The notes beneath the pieces were generated by a model, which saw only the letters and a list, made by a program, of their open reading frames with translations, was not told where the DNA came from and did no database searches. Shown here in pieces: positions 1-9,892 of a stretch of DNA of 64,000 nt. Made by a program: the position numbers and the translations under genes. This stretch comes from Adineta ricciae. Taxonomy: Eukaryota; Rotifera; Eurotatoria; Adinetida; Adinetidae. The DNA is taken from the NCBI GenBank assembly GCA_905250025.1, contig CAJNOJ010000012.1:496001-560000 (forward strand), in the 5' to 3' direction. Each line of letters begins with the position of its first letter. Position 1 is the stretch's first letter.

Positions 1-726
1 AGGCAGAATAACGAAAAGGACATTCAGATCGAAAGTTTGATTCGAATGTTGAAAATTATGAAGATTGAATTTCAACTAAATGTTAAAAATGAGAATTTTG
101 ATTATAATCTGCGAACCTTACTTTATTTGTTAACAATTATCGCAAACCTTATTCAGAATAGAAATGGAAATGTAGACATCAATCAGCGACGAGAATTACA
201 TCATTTGATTCAACTGATTCTTCGTTGTGAATATCGAACAGTCAGAGATCAACTTACTCTCCTTCACTTATGTTCAACTACATCGACCAAACGATTCTCC
301 GATGATGTTCAGTAAGCACTTTGCATTCACCAATAGTGATAACCGTTCGTTCGTTCTCTTCGTAGTTACCCATGTTCAGTAACGGCACGTTTATTGATCA
401 CGTGTGGTGCGCATGTTGACGTATTGGATGCAAATAAGAATACACCGTTACATTTACTTGTTCAAAATGACGATGTCAGCGACAAAACTCTTTCCATGAT
501 GGACGTTCTATACCAGGCTGGTGCTCATATGGATCATGTCAATGATAAAGGACAAACTCCATTCGAATTGATTCCGCCTGATAATGTGGGAGTTGTACAA
601 CATTTCAAAGAGATTCTAGGTGTTCGATCGTTGAAATGTATCTGTGCGCGTCTGATACAAAGAGAAAGATTGCACTATGACGACACTCTGTCCAAAGTTT
701 TGACTCATTTTGTGCAAAAACATTGA
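1..726 (+). CDS. FEM1: FEM1-family substrate receptor, C-terminal part (5' partial)
   Basis: Exons 1..311 (open at the window edge, frame 1) and 366..726, joined over a 54-nt GT-AG intron in phase. The protein matches the C-terminal third of FEM1A/B/C: the TLLHLC segment, then two ankyrin-like repeats (LLITCGAHVDVLDANKNTPL and QAGAHMDHVNDKGQTPFEL), then the closing block SLKCICAR followed by a final leucine/valine-rich helix. FEM1 proteins are substrate receptors of CUL2-RING ubiquitin ligases that read C-terminal degrons; that role is family knowledge. A poly(A) signal AATAAA lies at 738-743. The missing N-terminal ankyrin repeats should lie upstream of the window. The family is clear; which paralogue (closest by eye to FEM1B) is not settled. 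Confidence 0.9.
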
Positions 727-872
727 AAATCTATGCGAATAAAGCTTTTGTATACAACTGTTGTTTGGCGCCATCTATCATCTCTTGTACAACATATCAT
801 TGACATTGGTCAATAGAATTTTCTATAAGTTCTCTCTCTCATCACATCTTCTCGTCTCTGTAGTGCTGATTA

Positions 873-1256
873 ATGCACGAATCTTCTGTAAACTTATACG
901 CGATTCTTGCCGGTATTTCTGCTTGTCTTGCTTCGGTGTTCGGCAAATTAACATTTAGTCAAACGACATTTGCATCGGTTCAAACAATTATCTATATAGT
1001 GCTCTTCGTATTTTCCAATGTTTTTATGTGGCGTTGTTATTCTAAAGCTTTGAGCTTATCATCAACAAGTATTCAACCGACGATCGTCACAAAAACCAGC
1101 AATTTCCTTCTCTCTGCTCTGGTTGGCTTTATTTTCTTTACTGAACCAATCAATTTTCTTTGGTTGGTGGGCTTTTCATTGATTCTCATCGGTGTTTATC
1201 TAATTTCAACAAAACATGAACGTATCGACACACAAATATCAACCCATCTCGACTAA
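873..1256 (+). CDS. TMEM42: TMEM42-like EamA-type multi-pass membrane protein
   Basis: A 127-residue single-exon protein with four hydrophobic segments. It carries the TMEM42 pattern: an N-terminal YAILAGISACLASVFGKL segment, a central helix ending in FMWRCYSKAL, a TKTSNFLLSALVGF helix, and a final WLVGFSLILIGVYLIST helix. TMEM42 is half of an EamA/DMT transporter fold, and its substrate is unknown. The ATG at 873 sits 7 bases after a CTGTAG that follows a pyrimidine-rich tract, which could serve as a cis or trans splice acceptor. The last 41 bases of the coding sequence overlap the start of STOML1 in another frame. Human TMEM42 is slightly longer (about 159 aa), so a short 5' exon could be missing. 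Confidence 0.82.
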   Translation: MHESSVNLYAILAGISACLASVFGKLTFSQTTFASVQTIIYIVLFVFSNVFMWRCYSKALSLSSTSIQPTIVTKTSNFLLSALVGFIFFTEPINFLWLVGFSLILIGVYLISTKHERIDTQISTHLD

Positions 1257-2819
1257 CGACGATGATGGACGACCAGCTGCATCAATCATCGAATTAACAA
1301 GTGGAAAGCCATCGGCTGATCAATACGCATCAATTGCAAACTATGGTTCCGCTTTTGCCTATTCCAGACAAGTTAATCTTCATGCTCTATCTGGTATATT
1401 GAATTACTCGCAATGATTTCTGACCAATATTCTCATTCTATTTCGTAGAAAAACGTCCATTGGTTGGCATCGAAAAACTTGCCCATCATTTTGTGATTTT
1501 GCTCTGTGCAATTTTCACTTGTCTTCTCCTGCCATGGTCGCTCATCTTCGCCGTTAAGGTAAAATTCTTGTTTTGAATTCAAAATAACGGAGAATGGCTT
1601 ATTGTAGCGCGTTCGTCCAAATGAACAATTGGTCGTTTATCGTTTGGGCCGTGTTCAAGGTTCACCTCGACGTCCAGGCCTAACTTTAGTACTTCCCTTC
1701 GTTGATTATACAAAATGCATTCGAACAACTCACAATAGTTTACCAATTTCTCCAACTCAAGTAATTATTCTGATAGAAACAATCAAAATGTCTCTCAATT
1801 TCCTTTCATGTTTAGATTCTGTGTCGAGATAATGCGATCATTGAAGTCAATCTCTCCGTAGAATATACAATTGATGATCCCGTACTTGTATCAAATAGCT
1901 TAAATGATATATCCATTTCATTAAAGTCATTAACACGATCAACACTAGTGTCGATGGTCGGTAAAATTGACGGAATGAAAATTGAACAACAAATATATAC
2001 CATTGAATTATCTCTTAAAGTATGTAGATGGAATGTTCTTGGAAAGAAATCTTTTGAAACGTTCATGATTTAGAATGAATTGAATCATTTTGTTCGAAAA
2101 TGGGGTATTGAAATCGAAAAAGTGAATATGTAAGTAGAAATCTCGATGAAAAACATAGAGATTTCATATTCGAATTAGTGTTCAAACCAAACTCATTTCA
2201 ACAGCGGAAGAAAATCAACAAAATCAAGCATCGTTTCATCCTGCACTCGATGTGTTCACAAAGATCTTTGCTGGCATTATGCAACAACAGAACCAAGCAG
2301 GTCCTATTCCGCCAACAATAGGTAAACATTTTCTATATCAATTCTTCATTTCCAACGCACTGCTTTTCAGTGAAATCCAATGAGAATTCCGCATCACCTG
2401 TTCTTCAACTTCTTGTACAGAGAATCAAACCTGCTCTAAATGCTGAACTCGTTCAACAAATTAAAACTACCTATCAATTCAACATAGCAACTCTCGGAGA
2501 GTTCTATCTTGATCTTAGAAATGGTTCGTAGCCGAACATTTCATCATTGAATACTTTACTTTGTCTTTCCATAGGCAACGGAACTTGCGATACTGGTCGT
2601 TTTCCAGCCGGATCGTCTGCTGACGTGTCGATTACCTTATCCAATCCCGAAGATTTGCGTTTATTATCAACGGGAGATTCGAACGAACTTGTCCAAGCTT
2701 ATTTAAGCCAACGCATAACAATCGATGGTTCATTACAAGATGCAATGAATCTGAAATATTTAGCTGATGCACTTCGTCGAGATAATATTCTTCTTTTTAA
2801 TCCAACAATTCGAAAATAA
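1216..2819 (+). CDS. STOML1: Stomatin-like protein 1 (SPFH + SCP2 domains)
   Basis: Eight exons: 1216..1393, 1449..1558, 1608..1760, 1816..2019, 2074..2129, 2179..2321, 2371..2523 and 2575..2819, with introns of about 50 nt and all phases closing; 413 aa (human 398). The order is N-terminal cytosolic tail (KYQPIS, like the YRALPL region of human STOML1), a hydrophobic hairpin (HFVILLCAIFTCLLPWSLIF), an SPFH/stomatin domain (VVYRLGRVQG, LVLPFVDYTKCIRT, KWGIEIEKVN), a linker, and an SCP2 sterol-carrier domain (QFNIATLGEFYLDLRNG ... LRLLSTGD ... YLSQRITIDG). This SPFH+SCP2 pairing is diagnostic of STOML1/UNC-24, a late-endosomal membrane protein linked to cholesterol handling and ion-channel control. 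The ATG at 1216 is the first after an in-frame TAA at 1201 and lies inside the TMEM42 coding sequence. Confidence 0.93.
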
Positions 2820-2911
2820 ATTCGTCCTTTTTTTCCGTCTGTTTGTTTGAATTTTTATTTATTTATTCTAATCAAAACACATATTTATCGGTTTGCATTC
2901 ATTTATAGATC

Positions 2912-3448
2912 ATGTTAACAAAATTTCTCATTCGTTATTATCTTCTCAAAGATCAATTAATTCAATATTCTCGTTTGTTCTTTCCGTCGCCAACATTTGC
3001 CTTTGCTGATCTTCCAGCAACACCATCAGCAATACTTCCTCCTCAATCCTATTTACCCGATACATCGATATTGTTAACACAAAAACATCGTGCAACTATT
3101 GAACGGCGTCGAATTCGTCGACATTCCGACTTGCCAATGTCTTTGATGAAAAAGCTTGGCACGCCGCGTCAAGATCTTCATCAATGCTTAGAATGTGGAA
3201 CATGGCATGAGAAAAAAACTATCTGTGGTCATTGTTATGATCGTATACGAAAAGAAACTCAACTTCTCCGAGATTCTTTTTTGAATAAAGACGAATGGAA
3301 CCATAATCATCCTCAACAAGAAGTTGTTTATGTTTATAAAGACGATCAGAAGATCGTCGATGAAAACAAGCGTATTGTAGAAGTTCCACGTGAAAGACCG
3401 TCATGGTTCTCCAAAAATTTAATACCGAAAATCAATACAACGAAATAA
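2912..3448 (+). CDS. MRPL32: Mitochondrial ribosomal protein bL32m
   Basis: A 178-aa single-exon protein (human 188). The N-terminus is basic and hydrophobic, fitting a mitochondrial presequence. The bL32 core follows: TIERRRIRRHSDLP, then a zinc ribbon with two CxxC pairs (CLECGTWHEKKTICGHC), then YDRIRKETQLLRD. In mammals and yeast the bL32m precursor is matured by the m-AAA protease and assembles into the mitochondrial large subunit; the zinc cysteines are needed for folding. The gene starts 92 bp after STOML1, same strand. AATAAA lies at 3489-3494, only 41 bases after the stop, and the convergent neighbour ends at 3532. Confidence 0.93.
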   Translation: MLTKFLIRYYLLKDQLIQYSRLFFPSPTFAFADLPATPSAILPPQSYLPDTSILLTQKHRATIERRRIRRHSDLPMSLMKKLGTPRQDLHQCLECGTWHEKKTICGHCYDRIRKETQLLRDSFLNKDEWNHNHPQQEVVYVYKDDQKIVDENKRIVEVPRERPSWFSKNLIPKINTTK

Positions 3449-3531
3449 GATTAGCCAACGCTTTGTTAGTAGTTTTGTTATCGAAGAAAATAAAGCAACA
3501 AATGATAAAAATCTTGTCTTTTCTTTCCGTT

Positions 3532-4681
3532 TCAACAAATTCGTGTGTAATCATTGTAAACATCTGTATTAGGCATTGTGATGCGCAGACGATCTAGTTG
3601 AGACGAGAGCATTGCGTAACCGTGATCGGCGTCCTGTGAATGAAGCGGTATAATCGGTTTTGTTGGATGATTCGAGAATTTTCTTATCGATGCAGGATCC
3701 ACGCTTTGAGTGCCGAGGAGGATGGGTAACAGTGAGACGTTTCGATTGAGCTTCATGGACTGCGGCGTAGAAGAGGAAGTTGACGTTGCGTATGCATAAT
3801 TACTTGTAAGCGCTTCGTCACTATCGGACGATAAACAACTCAACCGAGAGAAAGTTTCGGATTTGTTTTTTTTCTCTTTCATTCGTAGTGTTTGAGCTGG
3901 TTGTTTTGAATTGATATTTTGTGAAGATTTCAAATGAATATTTAATGAAGTTTTATTTGGTGTAGAATAGTCCGAAGGCGGAGATGGATTGACACGATAA
4001 CCACAGATATTGAACGCTTGACTATGAATTTCTTGCTTGATTTTTTGTGTTCGATTCAAACTGAATACGCAACTGTTTGATGAATTATTGATTGTGATTA
4101 TACCACTATCAGTGAGATTATTCTGTGGAAATATGGATGATCGCGTCCGTGGATCGAAGAGTTGCATTCGATTAAATACCGATGACTTTCGATGCACAAT
4201 CGTACGGAGATAATCATTTCCATTGTTCTCAGGAATGTTTATAATGGTCTATATTTGATAAAAGGATGAGTGTATCTCACGTCTAGGAAAGACTTACAGT
4301 TTGCTGATTGGCTATCAGGGGTCTCCTATGCGAAATATCGCGCGATTTTTTCTGTTTTATTCGAACTATCTTTCGCAATTGTAATAAGTCGTGTTGAATT
4401 TGTGAACGTAATGGTTCAAGTTTGATAGAATTCTTTGCTAGAATTCGCGTGGGTGGAATAACATGTTCCTTTTGTTCTGGAATAGATGAACGACTATCCG
4501 AAGTTGAATTTGTCAACTGTAGATCATTCCATTGCCGTTTTAGTAGTCGATAACGATGAAGACGTTCGGTGACGCGAATGTTTAGATAATGTAATGAACC
4601 AGTCGTGCTTGGTGATATGTATGCAACTTGAGCATTGGGAAATAAGTCACTAACGTGTTTCAAATCCGATAGTGAAACCAT
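3532..4681 (-). CDS. Uncharacterised serine-rich protein
   Basis: Two exons on the minus strand, 4681..4298 and 4248..3532, joined by a 49-nt intron (GTAAGT donor, TATAG acceptor), in phase; 366 aa. I do not recognise the family. The first 60 residues look ordered (MVSLSDLKHVSDLFPNAQVA; NIRVTERLHRYRLLKRQWND). A basic helix-prone stretch follows (LLQLRKIVRIKQKKSRD). The remainder is low complexity, rich in Ser/Asn/Thr, with a SCLSSDSDEAL acidic cluster that resembles a CK2-type site. No transmembrane segment or signal peptide is visible. It converges with MRPL32 and shares a 272-bp upstream region, containing a short TA repeat at about 4918-4932, with the divergent NTHL1. Confidence 0.7.
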
Positions 4682-4953
4682 TGAAATCTAAATGGAGTTA
4701 AACATGCACACATTCATTCTATTGCAATTCAATTAAATAAAGAGTCACATATGTTGACATAGGCAATGAGTGGCAAAGATGGAAATGTGTCGAGTTTTAT
4801 TTGATGGACAACAATCGTCTCGAAAGAGAAAGAGAGAAATGAAAGATTTTACATATTTAATTGCAACTCGAGGCTGTGTGTTACATTAGTGCAATGAAAA
4901 TTTTCGATATGTCATTGATATATATATATATTGTTTTAGAAAAGATTTTTGTT

Positions 4954-6374
4954 ATGTCTAAAAATAATAATCGGAATAAAAGAAAAACAGATGCGGACAA
5001 GGAACATGTAGTTCAGACAGTTATGAGCAAGTAAGAAGTTCATATTAGGAAGTGGAAATAAATGAAGTTGTTCTTAGATATTTCGAAAAGAGCGAAACAA
5101 TCAATCCAATCGAAACCGAGCGCAATATCAGGTAAGTCGAGAAGTAGAACTCTTGTTGATCTATTCAAATGAAGTTTGTATACATCCGAGGAAATTAAAG
5201 TACTGATGAATGAGTTATTAAGCAGCGAAGCAGGTAACCTAATTGAAAACAGGATGTGCAGAGTTTCTCTTGACAAATGACAATTTCTTTTTTTTAAATT
5301 TTATTTTTGAAATAGGAAACGACAAAAAACATCAGATGAACCAAAATGGCAACCGCCAAATTGGAAGGTATTTTTTGCAATGTTAAATCAATACGGTTTT
5401 AACTTATTTCTGTGTTCAAGGAACAATGGGAGAATATTTTAGCGATGAGAATAAGGAACAAAGATTTAGAACCTCGCGGTTGCGATACAGTTGGCGATAA
5501 TATTACCGATGACAAAGTAAAGATTTCTTTACAGTAGTTCTTCAAAGAACTTTCTGTTTTCGTTTCGTGGAATAGATTCGTCGTTTACATGTTTTGGTGA
5601 GTTTAATGTTATCTAGTCAAACAAAAGATACAATGACAATAGCAGCAATGGATCGTTTATACGACGTTGATTTTAATATACAATATGCACTTGATGTCGA
5701 TGTTGATGATTTAGCGAAAATAATCTATCCGGTTGGATTTTGGCGAGTAAGAGATTGAAATTAACTTGAGAAAAACAGGAAATTGAATTGATTTCGTTTA
5801 GCGAAAAGCTCAATATATTAAACAAACATGTCAGATATTACGAGATAAATACAATGATGATATTCCGAACACAATTACAGACCTATGTGCTCTACCCGGT
5901 TTGTTAATAAAAGAGAAATTTCTTTTGTTTGAAAACATATTCCTTTGATTTCTGTAGGTGTCGGTCCGAAAATGGCGTATCTAGGTAAGAAAGTCTATCG
6001 AGATGAATAGAATTCAGGTTTAATCTTTAGCGATGGATTTTGCCTGGAAATCAAATCAAGGTATTGGTGTTGATGTGCATGTACATCGTATTTCACATCG
6101 ACTTGGTTGGTTACGATATGATACGAAAACACCGGAACAAACTCGTTTGGAATTAGAGTCATGGATTCCTCGGTAGGTTATTCTCGACGTAGGTCGAAGA
6201 AATGGATGTTTTGTTTTTCTCAGAGATTTATGGGATAAGATCAATCATAATATGGTTCGTTTTGGTCAAACTCAATGTTATCCTGTTCGTCCTCGATGCC
6301 CCACTTGTTTAAACCGAAATATCTGTCCAGCAAGTACTAGTAAAGACAAGACAAAGAATGTCAAACAAGAATGA
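4954..6374 (+). CDS. NTHL1: Endonuclease III-type DNA glycosylase
   Basis: Eight exons: 4954..5030, 5316..5367, 5421..5516, 5576..5746, 5802..5898, 5958..5984 (a 27-nt micro-exon), 6031..6172 and 6224..6374; 270 aa, all phases consistent. It is bifunctional base-excision glycosylase/AP-lyase of the Nth family, removing oxidised pyrimidines in nucleus and mitochondria. Visible signatures are [19 protein letters not shown], the helix-hairpin-helix LPGVGPKMA with the catalytic lysine, GVDVHVHRI with the catalytic aspartate, and the C-terminal [4Fe-4S] motif C-x6-C-x2-C-x5-C ([17 protein letters not shown]). The first intron is the longest (285 nt). A poly(A) signal lies at about 6477-6482. Every diagnostic residue is intact, so the gene is expected to be functional. 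Confidence 0.96.
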
Positions 6375-6387
6375 ATATTTCGCTTAT

Positions 6388-6714
6388 CTACGTAGTTTTA
6401 TTTATCTTATCTTTGTATATAGTAAAAGACGAAAACATGTATTTATTTGAAAATGTAATGAAATGTCGACTTTGAAAATAAAGGTACTGATTAACTTTTT
6501 CTTCGTGTTGTAGTTGACGGTATCTCATGTCATAAGATTTCGTCATTTTTCTCATACATCGACTATTCCATTCTTCTGTTCTTTTCGATCGATGTGCATT
6601 GAGTTTAGTCAATATTATTGTAAGATTTTTTGAGTTGAAGAAACGAGAAAAACTGTATGATTTCTCTTGAATGTTAAACATCTTATTTTTCACCTTGGTA
6701 ATCGAACACAACAC
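6388..6714 (-). CDS. Possible small uncharacterised ORF (weak)
   Basis: A 108-codon minus-strand frame that overlaps the 3' UTR of NTHL1. The middle portion (HRSKRTEEWNSRCMRKMTKS ... YRQLQHEEKVN) has helix-like, charged composition that resembles real coding sequence. The flanks look like non-coding AT-rich DNA and may hide one or two short introns: a possible GTACC donor follows the VNQ codons, and a possible GTGAAA donor follows SITK. I cannot recognise a family, and the 3' end would run antisense to the NTHL1 poly(A) site. It could be a real small gene that diverges from the PAQR gene at 6901, or chance. Confidence 0.3.
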   Translation of the reverse strand: MLCSITKVKNKMFNIQEKSYSFSRFFNSKNLTIILTKLNAHRSKRTEEWNSRCMRKMTKSYDMRYRQLQHEEKVNQYLYFQSRHFITFSNKYMFSSFTIYKDKINKTT

Positions 6715-6900
6715 ACTGACAAGTTGCTATTCGTTATTCATGTTGGATTTGACAATACATAGGTAAGAACTGACTGTTCGTTTTTCGAAAAAAATGTGAA
6801 ACGTTTGCACTCGACTGTTTGCTTCGTTTTCTTTAGTTTAATTCGAACTGAATAAAGCAAAAACCAAACAAATAAACGACTGTCAGATAAGAGAAAAATT

Positions 6901-7980
6901 ATGTTAGATATGAACCGTTTCGCTCATTATCTTCCGACATTGCCATTTTCTTTCGAATATGATCTTCCGCATTATCTTCAACGGATTCATCTTCGTGCCA
7001 AATCGGCATTTATTTCCTTACAAACCATGCCACGGTATCCATTGAAATGTCATGAAGTTCCACCATTATTTGTTGAACCATACATTCTCAATGGATTTCG
7101 ATCAATTCATCGTCCGTGGTCGTACTATTTCAAATCTTTATTTCATAAACATAATGAAACAATCAATGTTTGGAGTCATTTTATAGGAATTTTCTATATG
7201 ACACATCTATTGTTTTATTATAGTAAACGATTAGATTTCTTTGAAAATGCACATTCATGGCCGTTTGCTGTTTCTTTATGCACAGCGATATTAATGTTTG
7301 CTTGCTCAGCATTTGCACATTTATTGCACTCGAAATCGGAAACAATTCATATGACTTGTTTTCTCATCGATTTCATTGGTGTTAGTTTACATGGCTTCGG
7401 TTCCGGTTTTCTTCATATTTACTATTCAGCACCGGAATGGTTCTATGAAAATATTGAATACCAATATATCGTTATTCTTCTTAGTCTTGGAATTTTAGCT
7501 TGTTTTCTTAATTGTTTTGCACAATACTACTTCCATCGACCATATCCACCATTAAAACGTGTTTGTCAATTCTTTCCATGTGGACTTCTATGGATTTATT
7601 CCATTTCTCCTCTATGTATTCGTTTATATTCATCAACTATTTCATCAAATCCTGCGTTGATGTGTCATTTAGGACAAATTATTCTCTTTGTTATTGGTGC
7701 GATTCTTTTCGGATTTGATTTACCACAACGTTTATGTCCCGGTACACTTGATTTTATTGGACAAGGTCATCATTTATTCCATTTCTGCATTTATCTCGTC
7801 ACCATTTGTCAAATGCATGCTGTCTTTTGGGATTATGAAGAATATCGTGAGATAATCAATCAACGTGCGAAACCCGATCTAATCTTTTGTGCTGGTTCGA
7901 TGTTATTTTTAATCTTATGTGATTGTTTGATTGTTCAATTTTTTCGGCGTAAAATTCGAGAACATTATCATTTTGATTGA
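6901..7980 (+). CDS. Progestin/adipoQ receptor family (membrane progestin receptor-like)
   Basis: A 359-aa single-exon seven-or-eight-helix membrane protein of the PAQR/hemolysin III superfamily. Class II (mPR, PAQR5/7/8) features are the N-terminal VPPLFVEPYILNGFR and SLFHKHNETINVWSH blocks, the second-helix FACSAFAHLLHSKS (Ser/His zinc-site residues), the acidic-aromatic SAPEWFYE loop, and the late GQGHHLFH motif carrying the two zinc-site histidines. mPRs mediate rapid steroid responses, and the fold resembles ceramidase-like adiponectin receptors. Absence of introns is notable beside intron-rich neighbours. AATAAA lies at 8027-8032. The family is certain; the ligand is not inferable. Confidence 0.93.
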   Translation: MLDMNRFAHYLPTLPFSFEYDLPHYLQRIHLRAKSAFISLQTMPRYPLKCHEVPPLFVEPYILNGFRSIHRPWSYYFKSLFHKHNETINVWSHFIGIFYMTHLLFYYSKRLDFFENAHSWPFAVSLCTAILMFACSAFAHLLHSKSETIHMTCFLIDFIGVSLHGFGSGFLHIYYSAPEWFYENIEYQYIVILLSLGILACFLNCFAQYYFHRPYPPLKRVCQFFPCGLLWIYSISPLCIRLYSSTISSNPALMCHLGQIILFVIGAILFGFDLPQRLCPGTLDFIGQGHHLFHFCIYLVTICQMHAVFWDYEEYREIINQRAKPDLIFCAGSMLFLILCDCLIVQFFRRKIREHYHFD

Positions 7981-8158
7981 GAAGAAAAGATTTTATATGA
8001 TAAAATTTATTTGAAATTTAGAATATAATAAAAACAAAATATCACGTAACTATATGTCGAAATCATGTGCGTTTTTCTTTCTGTTCGATCCAGTATGAAA
8101 GATAGTGTGTACTTGTTTGCCGATATTCTTTCTTTTCTTGTGACTTCTACACGATACC

Positions 8159-9115
8159 ATGTCGACAAGCGAACGGCCACAACTGAAAATTTTTCGAAAT
8201 ATTTGGGGCGCCGAAGCGCAATTCTCCTCAGATATCAATCTTCTATTTAGCGAACTTCATCATCGCGGCTTCGATGGAATTGAAACGTCATTGAACGAAA
8301 TTCTTCGTCTATCTCATAATAATGACGAATTTTTCAAAGAAACATTAGCGAAACACCAACTTGACTTGATCGGGATTTGTTATACGAACTGGGCAGATTT
8401 CATTCCGGGCTCTTGGCAAGATTTAACTGTGGAACAGCATCTGAAAAATCTAGAAAGGGAATTAGAACAAATGGTTAAATATAATCCAATTCATATTAAT
8501 ATCCATAGTGGACAAGATAATTGGACAATAGAACAACATGAAGAATTTTTCGAACGAGCATTACTTTTACAAGCTAAATATCCGAATGTATCATCATCGC
8601 ATGAGGTTTATTCATTCATTTATCTTGTCCAAGAGCTCTTCTTTACTTTATTTCTTTCGATTTAGACACATCGTGGTCGTTCGTTGTTCAATCCAACGAT
8701 TACATTACACATGATCACACGTTTTCCTAATCTTCGTTTAACTGCCGATTTCTCGCATTGGTTAATTGTATGTGAACGTTTACTCAATCATCCATCGGAT
8801 CTTGAACGTCTACGTCGAATTATTCCGCATGTAGATCATATTCATGCACGTGTAGGCACTGTTCAACATGCACAAGTGACCGATCCGTTGGTTGACGCAC
8901 CCGTCGAAACACATTTGATGCAAACTTGGTGGCAAATGATTTGGGATGAACAGATGAAACAAGGCAAAACACGGATTACTTTAACACCTGAATACGGGCC
9001 GAAACCTTATGCAATTTCGGATGATGTCGATGTTTGGACATTAACTATACGAGAAATGGAACGACAACGAAAGAACTATCAACACTGGATTGAACAAAAA
9101 GATTATTCCCCATGA
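8159..9115 (+). CDS. Sugar phosphate isomerase/epimerase-like TIM barrel
   Basis: Two exons, 8159..8605 and 8666..9115, with a 60-nt intron in phase 0; 298 aa. The sequence has the xylose isomerase-like TIM-barrel pattern: FRNIWGAEAQFSSDI start, GFDGIETSLNEILR (beta-alpha unit with a metal-site Glu), HINIHSGQDNWT, a SHETHRGR segment that spans the intron, LRLTADFSHWLIVCERLL, and a C-terminal VDHIHARVGTVQHAQV ... TLTPEYGPKPY with further metal-site His and Glu. Such enzymes isomerise or dehydrate free or phosphorylated sugars; the exact substrate cannot be read off. Homologues known to me are mostly bacterial, fungal and plant, so horizontal acquisition is plausible but unproven. Confidence 0.85.
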
Positions 9116-9270
9116 ACAGATTTGATAGTTTTTCATATATATTATCGAACAAATTTGAACTGTAGGACGTTTTTTTTTAAATGAAGATATGCCAACCAAA
9201 TCGTTAATTCGATTACTTTGATAGACAAATGGAGGGTCAAATCTAAATGTTTGAAGTGCTGATGAGGCAA

Positions 9271-9528
9271 TCACAAGTATATCCAACAGCTAGATATTTG
9301 ACGTAACACGACTTGAGTCGAACAAGCTGTTAATAGATAAGCATGAGAACAACTATTTGCATTGTCCTTATGTATTGTTAATATCGATTGTGCACTTTTG
9401 TTATCTTTGTCGAAGGTATCATCAAAGAAGGACATGCAACCTCCGATGACGATTATTAGATCTTGTTGAAACCGTTCATTGCGAATGTTTGATGACTTAG
9501 ATTGTGTGCAAGTAATTAAACTACCCAT
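9271..9528 (-). CDS. Weak small ORF with possible myristoylation start
   Basis: The minus-strand ATG at 9528 opens MGSLITCTQSK, a start that resembles N-myristoylation plus palmitoylation sites (Gly2, a Thr at position 6, then Cys), followed by about 80 codons of reasonable composition (FQQDLIIVIGGCMSFFDDTF). A 32-nt intron (GTGATT...TTTAG) could join it to a continuation (FDPPFVYQSNRINDLVG) at about 9240-9170, which would then run towards the convergent isomerase gene. No family is recognised. This may be a real small gene, a relic, or chance. Confidence 0.3.
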   Translation of the reverse strand: MGSLITCTQSKSSNIRNERFQQDLIIVIGGCMSFFDDTFDKDNKSAQSILTIHKDNANSCSHAYLLTACSTQVVLRQISSCWIYL

Positions 9529-9892
9529 TTTCAAGAGATTTAATCAAATGGTTTTATGAATAGCTCGGTGAAGTATCGCTCGAAAGAAAAACACGAAAAC
9601 AGCATCTTGAGGATGTTTTGGTGCTGACGACTCAAACGAACAAGAACATGCGAGGACGGCAATGAAACAGAACGGCATACTAGATATTAAATATATTCGC
9701 AATGCATGGTGATGTAACAAACAATTTACTTTTATAGATCGGAAAAACGATCTTTAATGTAAAAAATAGCAAGCATCGTCCTTGAACATCAAAAGAAAGA
9801 CACACAAGCACTCGATCAAAACTAGCTACGAAAAAAGAACGTCAATCAATGGTTATAGCGACTGCAGGTAGTCGTCTCCTAATTAAGCATTA

